This document shows positions 55,766 through 64,000 of a stretch of 64,000 bases of DNA, in pieces. Origin of the DNA: Hsuehochloa calcarea (lineage: Eukaryota; Streptophyta; Magnoliopsida; Poales; Poaceae); contig CM070613.1 of the NCBI GenBank assembly GCA_036346395.1, forward strand, positions 23,802,818 to 23,866,817, in the 5' to 3' direction. The stretch's first letter is position 1. Each line of letters starts with the position of its first letter. A model generated the notes under the pieces. That model saw only the letters and a program-made list of their open reading frames with translations. It did no database searches and had not been told where the DNA came from. The translations under genes and the position numbers were made by a program.

Positions 55766-56558
55766 AGACCTACCAATGATGGACCATCACTAGTTCATAG
55801 TTAATTATGGGCCTATGGCCAACTTAAGATGGCATCCTTTTTGTCTACATGTCATACATGTTGACATAATGATGCATCTCGAGCTTACAAGAATCTATAT
55901 GTAGTTTATAAGAAAAACAAGCTAGCCCTGACGCTGATTCGCAACCGCGCCGCCACAAGTCCACATAAGTTTGTTTAATTAACGGGAGCTGTATATCGTC
56001 CTTGTTTCATTCGCCGTAATGTTTCCACCTAATCCATCGCTAATTACAGCCATAATAGCGCCATCTACCCCATCTCAATGGAAAGTGGGCCCTGGGTGTA
56101 CGCAGGACTTTTTCGCCTCTCAGAAGGGCAGGGTAGCCGCCCAAGCACGTGAGCGTGGGATTTAGATTATTGCGATTCGCAACTCTCTTGCGTAAACATT
56201 ACTGCTACCAAATTGTCATGCATGACGATACACATGGATCTGGATTTCGACATTGAATCTCCGCTGCCTTGCATTGGAATCCAACAGGGCAATAGGTTTC
56301 TTTTAATAAAAACGACGGAATCAACCAGGTGTACCAAGAAGGCTATTGGATCTAGAAAGAGGACATTCCATGTCCCGTTGGATCTCACGATGAAAACTCA
56401 AGGCTAATTAAGCTGGAAATCTCTGGCCAATTAGTGTTGGACGCTGGAGATCCATGTGGGTGGATTTTGCGCAATTATTGTATTCTTGAAGCAGCTAACG
56501 TAGCAAATGACGAGAACTCATTGTTCATCAGGGTTCTTTTTCGTTTCCGCAAAATCAG

Positions 56559-56559
<1 letters not shown>
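55766..56559. other. Intergenic, no gene seen
   Basis: No consistent coding region. Short frames lack domains. Confidence 0.5.

Positions 56560-56622
<63 letters not shown>
56560..56622. repeat. TA microsatellite, about 31 units
   Basis: Uninterrupted TA repeats; reading frames across it are artefacts. Confidence 0.97.
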
Positions 56623-56627
<5 letters not shown>

Positions 56628-58467
56628 AGTTTTGTTTGCATGTGTGTCAAACAAACTCAAATGCCCACATTAATAACTTAATTGCAAGTACCGAGTAAAA
56701 GGAATCTACGAAGCCCATTGGCATGGTCCAAACTACGCCGAAAACGATACCAACAAAATTATATGAAAATGCGCAATTACGTGGAGACTACACCGAAAAC
56801 GACACGAGCAAAACTATATAAAAATACGCAATTACCTAGAGACTTGAGCCCTCTGATTCGACGATGGAAGAAGAAAACCCAAGGTTCCAAATCAGCGGCT
56901 CTTCGTAACCGCGCAGGAATTAAAATCTTTTGTCATGCGTCAAGGGGCATCGAGCTGGCTAAATTAAACCCAGCACAAGGGCCATCTCGCACGACACGCT
57001 TTGGATACAAAATTGAGACGACGGGGACATCGTGGACGTAGACGAAAACCCAGCACAAGGCGGCGTATTCTAATCGTGCGCTGGTGTGGCCGCATGCGAC
57101 CGACCGGTGCACGTCGCCGTCGCAGTCACGGGAAGCCGGAGTCCGTGGGGCGGCCCGTGCGCGCCGCGTCAGAGACCCGCAGTAGGCCGTACGAAACCCG
57201 CTCCTGCACGTACTCTGTCCATGACAGGTGGGGGCGTAGCGCTTGTGGTCCCGCAAGTCAGCGCGGGGCGATCGGATCGCGGGAGACGATGGCGCTGGCA
57301 GGTCGCCGCGTATGATTTGTTTGATACGAGTACCCGGACGACTGCTACCATGGTAGGTGGGGTCAACTCATTTCGTGGACCCATATGTCAGTGGGAACGT
57401 AGTATGTAGCGGAGGTGGAGTGCAATAATAAATGTAGATAAGAACGAGAGGAAGGCAGGTCATGCCGACGGGTGGAAATGGAATCACGCGCGCGAAATAA
57501 ACAGAGCGGCGCAATTTCGTCGCGCACGCACGGTCGCGTAGCCACCAGTGCGACTTTCCCACTGACCAGTGGGGTCAAGTCAAAGCGTGGGGAGCCCGCG
57601 ACCGTAGGCTACTGTAAACAAACGCAAAAACTCTCGCACCCGCGTTTCGCCGCATCGGGACAATTCAGCGCTCGAGTCGAGGAGGGACAGGTGGGCCCCA
57701 CGAGGACGGCAACGGAGTGCGTGGCGACGTCGCCTGCGCCACATCCCACATCATCCGGAAGCGGCCTTTGGCCGCCGCGTGAAAGGCGCGCGCCTGGAGT
57801 CCACGTCGGCCGGGGCGGTGGCCCCACACAGAGAGAGAGAGACAACCATAGGATGCGAGAGAGAACAAAGGTTATGGTTTGGTATGCTAAAATGGGAAGG
57901 AAAATGAGTTTAATGTGTTATATGAGCCACGCGTAAAGTGTGAGAAGTGTAGTTTTTGCAGACATAAATATATAGTTTTAGTTTAGCTACCAGTATATAC
58001 ATATTATATAATATTTACCAGATATTTTACAAAAAAAATATATTCAGCTGAACATGTATGATTCACCGAGGATCCACCCCTGTATACGCTCCGAACCTGC
58101 AGTATATTCAGGATAGACAGATTAAATCAAGTGGACGACGGGAATCTGCGCGGCCGGTACAGCCGTATGACCAATAGCCCGGTAGGGCCCACATAGCATG
58201 ACGCCCCAAAGCGTGGGCCCACAAATGAAACCCTCCTCACCCGGGCCCACCCGACAGGCGGGTAGGCACGGCTCATATCTCACGGTCCGGATGCGCCTCA
58301 GCCCGCGGCCACGGGCGGCGCCAAAACCGCTGAAGTCATCCGTGACAAAATCCCTTCTCGGCTGGACCCCCACCCTCGCATCCGACCGCCCACACATCCC
58401 CTTAGCCCTCCCGATGCTCGCGACGTGGCCACCTCCGGTCAACAATCTCCTCCCCTCCCCCACTTGC
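56623..58467. other. Upstream region of the NAC gene
   Basis: From about 56930 the sequence becomes GC-rich with frames on all strands, as in many grass gene promoters. No coding domain or splice structure was recognised. Confidence 0.5.
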
Positions 58468-58513
58468 ACGTGCGTCACATCGCCCCTGCCCCCGTTCGCT
58501 CCTCGACACGTGT
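58468..58513 (+). promoter_or_regulatory. Two G-boxes (ABRE-like CACGTG)
   Basis: CACGTG occurs at 58468-58473 (in GCACGTGCGTCAC) and 58508-58513 (in GACACGTGTC), 15-60 bases before the TATA box. Such elements bind bZIP factors and mediate abscisic acid and drought responses, in line with the known behaviour of OsNAC5-type genes. Binding is inferred. Confidence 0.65.
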
Positions 58514-58527
58514 CCCGCCTCCGGTCT

Positions 58528-58534
58528 ATATATG
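58528..58534 (+). promoter_or_regulatory. TATA box of the NAC gene
   Basis: TATATAT in TCTATATATGCC, 129 bases before the start codon; it predicts a 5' leader of about 100 bases. Confidence 0.75.
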
Positions 58535-58662
58535 CCCCCCGTTACGGCGAGCTGATGTTCCATTCCAATCTTTCCCGAGCTCCGGATTAGCAACTAATCA
58601 GCCTCCCTGCTCCCCTAATCCACGATCAAGAAGCAGCCTTTCTTTGTGATCCGCTGCTTGGA

Positions 58663-59620
58663 ATGGACTGCGGTGGTGGTGCGCTGCAGCTACCGCCGGG
58701 GTTCCGGTTCCACCCGACCGACGACGAGCTGGTGATGCACTACCTCTGCCGCAAGTGCGGCGGCCTCTCCTCGCCGCGCCGGTCATCGCCGAGATCGACC
58801 TCTACAAGTTCAACCCATGGGAGCTCCCAGGTATGTAATTAATCTCTCGAAATTAACTGATGTTCTTAGTATGAAAAATTTGTGTTAATGGATGGATGTG
58901 TGCATGTGCGTGGATGCAGAGAAGGCGATGGGAGGGGAGAAGGAGTGGTACTTCTTCTCGCCGAGGGACAGGAAGTACCCGAACGGGTCGCGGCCGAACC
59001 GGGCGGCGGGGACTGGGTACTGGAAGGCAACGGGGGCCGACAAGCCCGTGGGGTCTCCGCGGCCGGTGGCCATCAAGAAGGCGCTCGTCTTCTACGCCGG
59101 AAAGCCGCCCAAAGGCGTCAAGACAAACTGGATCATGCACGAGTACCGCCTCGCCGACGTCGACCGCTCCGCCGCCGCCCGCAAGAAGTCCAAGAACGCG
59201 CTCAGGGTAAGCCGGCTCTCGCCAGTTAATTCATCTTCTTGCAGTACTTACTAGTGTTGGTATATGCTTTCCTGTTCAATCGACCAAACCTCATTTTTTA
59301 TTGAAAAAGACATTTAACTGACAATATTGATATTTACAATGAGAAAAAAATCAACGGAAATCTTTCTTCAAATGGCAAGCCATAGCTTTAGCAAGGTCAA
59401 TTTGTTAGGTTCGCGTGCCCATATATATATATATATATATATATGCGTGTTAATGCTTAACGTCAATCTTGATCGTTGGATCTGAATTGAACAATTAAGA
59501 TTAATGCGGGCTCCCACCTCTAAACCATTTAATTACTTTTCATGCTCTCACTTTCAATACACATTCATTAATGCGTCTTCATTAAACAAGCAACGGTTAA
59601 GATTGATATTAGTACTTTAG

Positions 59621-59663
<43 letters not shown>

Positions 59664-60634
59664 ATAAAAAAGTGTCCCAAGATTCGTACCGGTGGAGTTC
59701 AATTATTAGGAGATAGGATGACGATTTAAATTTTAAAAGTTTGATTCAATCTCGACGCATATTTTACGATATCGATGGTACCTCTGCCCGGATGTATACG
59801 CCTGAGAAACCACGTTCGTGCGAAATTGCCGAGCTGCAGCACCCTCGAGTCGTCCCTTTCGTGACAGCCTGTGGCTGCTTTATTTTGATTGCACTAGAGA
59901 CAAGTAAAAAAGCGCGGCTGCATGGCGTCACGGCTCACGCACTCGCAGATAGAGACAACGGCGCCAACCTTATCGTCCTCCGTCGTGTCCACGTACAGAA
60001 CAGCGATGGCCACACCCACATCCATCGAACGTAGCATCATCACCTCGAAACGTAAAATAGCAGTCTACTTTAATTACTTTTTACTTGTACGCATCGATCA
60101 ATCTCGATAGCTAATTTTTTTGGTTACTTTTACTGTCTGATTATGCAGTTGGATGACTGGGTGCTGTGCCGAATCTACAACAAGAAGGGCGTCATCGAGC
60201 GGTACGACACGGTGCCCACCGGCGACGTGAAGCCGGCCGTGGCGGCGGCTGCCAAGAACCCGCGGCCGGGGCCGGAGATGAAGCTCGAGCTGTCCGACTA
60301 CGGGTTCTACGGCCCGCCGCTGACGCCGGCGACGGAGATGCTGTGCTTCGACCGGTCGGGGTCGGCGGACCGGGACTCGATGCCGCGGCTGCACACGGAC
60401 TCCAGCTGCTCCGAGCACGTGCCATCGTCGTCGCCGGACTTCCCGAGCGACGGCGACCGTGACCTCGACTACGCCGAGAGCCAGCCCACCGGCGGCGTCT
60501 GGCCGGACGCCAACGGGTTCTTCATCGACGGCTCGCTCTTCGAGCCGCCGTCGCCGGGCGTCTTCGCCCGCATCGACGCCCGCGACGCCGCCGTGTTCGG
60601 GGACATGTTCACGTACCTGCAGAAACCGTTCTGA
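58663..60634 (+). CDS. NAC5: NAC-domain transcription factor, OsNAC5-like, with a one-base frameshift in exon 1
   Basis: Three exons: 58663-58830, 58920-59206 and 60149-60634, with GT-AG introns of 89 and 942 bp. All five NAC subdomains are present: LPPGFRFHPTDDEL, AEIDLYKFNPWELP, EWYFFSPRDRKYPNG with GTGYWKATG, YAGKPPKGVKTNWIMHEYRL, and LDDWVLCRIYNKKG at the start of exon 3. The C-terminal activation region includes SDYGFYGPP, EMLCFDRSGSADRDSMPRLH and the end MFTYLQKPF, as in the stress-related ATAF/SNAC group. The product would be a nuclear DNA-binding regulator of about 313 residues. Within exon 1 (58768-58772) one base is missing: the start codon reads into another frame, while 58773 onward is conserved in the correct frame. 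This is either a disabling mutation or a sequencing error; strong conservation elsewhere favours the latter or a very recent change. Confidence 0.93.
58768..58772 (+). other. Site of the exon 1 frameshift in the NAC gene
   Basis: After codons GGC GGC CTC TCC only TC remains before GCC GCG CCG GTC ATC, where a third base is required. The total exon length (941) is one short of a multiple of three, consistent with a single loss. Confidence 0.85.
59421..59444. repeat. AT microsatellite in NAC intron 2
   Basis: Twelve AT units within the second intron. Confidence 0.95.
59624..59659. repeat. TA microsatellite in NAC intron 2
   Basis: About eighteen TA units. A second length-variable tract in the same intron. 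Confidence 0.95.
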
Positions 60635-61336
60635 AGGAACGCAGCATCTGCACGTGCTACGTACAACTCTAGTCCACTGACATGTTCATGTCGTCCAATT
60701 ACCAGTCTAGGTACAGCCAAACCAGCTCAACCGTGCACACTACCCCCCTTGTCGCGATCAAAAGGAAAGCATAGAGAAATTAACGGTACATCAATACCCA
60801 ATCGCGAATTCGCGATCGGGTGCAGAGTTTTTCGCACTATATATATAAGATGTTCACTTCATCGTGGCATCTGATAACGGTACAATCTGATAACGGTACA
60901 AAGATCTTTGTATCTGGTCCTGTCCCTGATTTTGGCTGCCGCATAGGAATGGGAAGCATGGTATATGCGATGACTTGGTAATTTTCGTCCATATATAGCC
61001 GTCGAGTCGATTTTGTCGAGAAATAGCGGTAGTCGTCGCGTTGCTGACTCGTAGATCAATCCATACATGAGCATCAAGAGAGATAATGAACACATGTGTA
61101 TAGAGGAGAGTCAGTATTTTTATTCATCTCTATATTTGTTATATATGGTGTCCTTGTATTTATAGGCAATAAGGGTGGAAACCCTCCAAAGACGATTTAG
61201 TCTTTTGCCTATAAAACCCTAGATTTCAATTTTTGTTGTGTTAGTTGACATGCCTGCGAGATAGATTCCAAGAGAACAAGGAAGATTTAAAAGATAAAAA
61301 ATGAGACTGGAGATTTGGATTGAGGGGCTGTTGATG
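60635..61336. other. 3' flank of the NAC gene
   Basis: It should contain the 3' untranslated region. No AATAAA was found close to the stop, and no other gene was seen. Confidence 0.5.
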
Positions 61337-61740
61337 GTACTGTGTAATGTAATTGCAATGTGATGTAATAGAGTCGCTTTCGGTGTGGTCTCTCGCGTGA
61401 CCTGGAAAGCCAATTTTGTAATGCAATTATCGTAATAAACTGTGCTGAAAATTGAGTGTCCTTGTCTCCTTGATCCATAAAGTTTACAAAAGTGGTTGGC
61501 AGGGGTACACACTGAGAAAGAAAAGATGGGATCCATCTTGTGTGCCATGCCAGTGGAAAAGCCTGTCCCCTGCTGATGTTAATTTGCTCGCGTGACTGAA
61601 TGAGACTGACAGAGAAAGGTTGGTCTGCCTTTTGTATTTTGCGATGGGGAATCAGTGGATGCTAATCCCACTCATGTAACTGGGAGATGTCATATTGTCA
61701 TGCATGCATGCTACTTTTGAACCATAAAAGGGCATCATGA
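61337..61740. repeat. Diverged direct repeat, copy 1
   Basis: Blocks GTAATAGAGTCGCTTTC, TAAAGTTTACAAAAGTGGTT, GTACACA and GGTTGGTCTGCCTTTTGTA occur in this order and recur about 1 kb downstream. Confidence 0.7.
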
Positions 61741-62332
61741 GTCATCACTTTTTTTAGGGGCATCGTGAGTCATGACTATATGGCATGCACTAAACACCGG
61801 TCTCTGAAGGTGGCTTGTTCATTAGTGAGTAGTACATTCGAGCTCCAGAAGGCACTGAAAGCTATTGTTCGTTGCCTTGCAATCTTTCTGTTGACAAAAC
61901 GTAGGTAGGAACACTTTTGATACAAACTTCCTATTGCAAATTTTGAGACAGTTCAGTTGCTGTAGTCCAGCTCTGAACACAATACCACATTACCGGTTGA
62001 CAAATGCTTCCGCTTGTTGTCAATAACTACATGACTATTGGCGCTTCAGTTCAAATCCAGCACTGAAGACAATACTTCCTGACATCAATAACACTAATCT
62101 TGCAGGATTTAGCCCTGCATCGGTAAGCTTCAGAGATTGTTCAAGTACGCACTGAAAAAACATACCAACTGGTCAATTTTGTTGTGCCATTGACATGACT
62201 GTTCCTATGTTAGTTTCAATAAAACAGTACTCCCAATAAAGAAACCGATGTCTTGAATTCAGGTGTGGTTGCTGGTATTGTCTGTCTAATCTAGTACAAG
62301 GGGTCTCAATTCAGGTCACCAGTGTGTTCGGT
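61741..62332. other. Intergenic between repeat copies
   Basis: No gene seen. Short blocks such as CAGCACTGAAGACAATAC echo nearby CAGCTCTGAACACAATAC. Confidence 0.5.
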
Positions 62333-62720
62333 CGTGTGATTCAGTAATTGCAAGTTTGCAACGTGTTGTAATAGAGTAGCTTTCTCTTGCGTCCCTCATC
62401 ATCTCATGACCCAAAGCCAATGTTTGCTGTACTGTAATTTGTAAGTTATGTCCCGGGTCTTCCTGTTCACAAATCTGAATATTTTGTTCCACAAAGTTTA
62501 CAGAAGTTATTAGCAGAAGTACACAGCATGCACGGGGAGGGAGGGAGAGAGAGGTATTCAAATCTTTGTGACCTGTATGCATGCAGTGCTCTCTGCAGAA
62601 AAAATTTCGCCAGTTGTGTTTGCTTGGATGACAAGAAGATTGGTCTGTTTTTTTGTACATTCTGATGGGAGTCATTTCAACTGAGAGATGTCGCAGAATT
62701 ATACCACCTTCGAATCATGA
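62333..62720. repeat. Diverged direct repeat, copy 2
   Basis: TGTAATAGAGTAGCTTTCTC, CAAAGTTTACAGAAGTTATT, GTACACA and GATTGGTCTGTTTTTTTGTA match copy 1 in order and spacing. Confidence 0.7.
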
Positions 62721-63131
62721 CAATGCATCCAGACGGGAGGCGCAGGCACGCCATCTTCTTCTACCTGTGACATTTCTACAGCCATTGCAGTGGTGCAGGC
62801 CCAAGCTTGAGCTGCTGGTCGACTACAGCAAATTCTTCCCGTGTTTTTCTTCTTCTTTGGCATGTAGCAGTAGCACAAACACCCCTATGTTACACCGATG
62901 CTAAACTTAGAAGAAAAACATGGTAGAGGTGAGTCATCCGTGCCTGAGAGCAGCAGCTGGAAACCGGTATCTCGAGTAGATCATCACCGGCGCTCCTGAA
63001 TGTAATGATCAGAGCAATCCTCCACGACACAATCGAGAGCTGACGCACCGGCGCCGCCAGCAACCGCCGAACAGTGGGATACGAGGTGCGCGTGGCTGAG
63101 GGTCGGAGGATACTCGGGAGCAGCCTCGTTG

Positions 63132-63160
63132 CGACGGCGACGGCGGCGGCGGCGGCGGCG
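63132..63160. repeat. GGC microsatellite
   Basis: About nine GGC units; gives Ala- or Arg-rich frames on either strand. Confidence 0.95.
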
Positions 63161-64000
63161 AGGCCGGAGGCCGAGACGGCCTTCTCCCGTTGCGGGCGTG
63201 GTGGATCTGAGCCGTGCGTGCAAGCTTGATTGATCCAACGGCTTCCTCGATACGAGCTCCTCCGTATGGGGCGAAACGGTAATAAGAGATAGTATAAGGG
63301 TCTCTTCTGAGATACGTGTCGCGATGCGTACTGCACGATTTCGATCGGACGTTTGGATTGCCGATTTTATTTGCGATCCACTCAGTTGATCAAAGGTTAT
63401 TAAGTTGTACTACGTGGGTCAGTACTACAAAATAATCCTAAACGACTCCACTTTCTTGATCTGGACCGCGCAAAATTGATCGACCGTTTTCGCAGTGCCA
63501 GGTTAGATCGCGATAACTGTGCGCGATCACGGGGGAGCTGTGAAATCACGCTCTCTAGCCCACACGGCGGTGGCGTATCTCGAATCATTGACATGTGGGC
63601 TATGGTTTCCTCAGGCCCCACCTCTCAATCTCACCGACCTTGACTGCAAGAGCGGCTGTTTTTCGCTTTTTAAAAAAGAGCGACTCTTCTCCCCGTCTCC
63701 CCGCCGGAGCTCCCCGCCTTCCAACCGTGTGCATCCTTTTCTCCCTTCCGAAGGCTAATCCTCTCGGCTGTGGCCGCTGCTTCATTGTCCCAAGGTTCGA
63801 AACTTGTCATCTCCGTGGGTCCCTGGATTTCTCTACTCGGATTCCTCTGTGAAAGTACTATGCTATTCACTGGATCAGTAGATAACACTTCACATACACA
63901 TTACTTATTCAAATCATACATGGCGTAAAATCATTACATTCATTAATTTACATATTAGAGTTTACATAGACCACTTCGGGTCAAATTTTTTTACAATAAA
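63161..64000. other. Intergenic or promoter-like, no supported gene
   Basis: Moderately GC-rich around 63540-63840, perhaps the start of a neighbouring gene beyond the window, but no start codon with a recognisable protein was found. Confidence 0.4.

Noticed and set aside
56434..56673. 79-codon open frame with repeated Tyr-Ile
   Set aside because: It is created by the TA microsatellite.
57001..57936. Several 100-150 codon frames in the NAC upstream region
   Set aside because: Frames are open on most strands because of GC content; no domain or consistent start.
62890..63336. 148-codon Ala-rich minus-strand open frame
   Set aside because: Its notable Ala stretch is the GGC microsatellite. 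There is no splice or family support, although an organelle-targeted small protein cannot be fully excluded.

Overview
The window is nuclear DNA from a grass (Poaceae). It has one clear host gene, a stress-type NAC transcription factor close to rice OsNAC5, set in a typical grass repeat landscape: a Mutator-like transposase relic, Tat-type Ty3/gypsy retrotransposons, a short-LTR Ty1/copia element with a nested solo LTR, CACTA-type termini, MITEs, a LINE tail and many microsatellites. No rRNA, tRNA, CRISPR or prokaryotic gene was seen. Almost all long reading frames are transposon parts or frame shadows.

Layout. 1-1.3 kb: 3' part of a MULE transposase, followed by a 56-bp tandem repeat. 2.35-15.4 kb: retrotransposon A, a Tat-lineage gypsy element whose pol lies on the minus strand and whose extra intron-bearing gene lies on the plus strand; the part that should hold its gag and 5' LTR (10.9-15.4 kb) is homopolymer-inflated sequence that looks like an assembly or base-calling artefact. 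15.4-18.0 kb: a direct duplication, one copy split by a 1.8-kb LTR-like element. 18.6-19.7 kb: a terminal-inverted-repeat element with a GC-rich interior. 20.0-29.0 kb: copia element B with 113-bp LTRs, target duplication GATCG and an initiator-Met primer site, interrupted by a 3.8-kb solo LTR with its own target duplication AGTAC. 29-36.5 kb: repeats, a CACTA-type end, a foldback MITE, a possible small membrane-protein gene, and a DNA-level copy of part of the NAC gene. 36.5-50.0 kb: retrotransposon C, complete from end to end (target duplication ACCTA), same design as A. 50-58 kb: a long inverted repeat, a second CACTA-type end, a MITE, tandem repeats and a LINE tail. 58.5-60.6 kb: the NAC gene with TATA box and G-boxes. 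61-64 kb: a diverged duplication and plain intergenic sequence.

How the parts relate. In A and C the gag-pol genes and the extra gene converge, each with its own TATA-like box. The extra gene has consensus splice sites that are antisense to the element's genomic RNA, so retrotransposition cannot remove its introns. A palindromic unit of about 29 bp built on GTCGTA...TACGAC forms the U3 array of C, recurs in introns and an exon of C's extra gene, and recurs in the unrelated solo LTR inside copia B. The NAC gene has a one-base frameshift in the first exon, yet everything downstream is conserved. A fragment spanning its intron 2/exon 3 boundary lies about 25 kb away in inverted orientation.

Limits: exon boundaries and domain calls were read by eye. 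Several frameshifts may be sequencing errors, because at least one part of the window is clearly of low quality.
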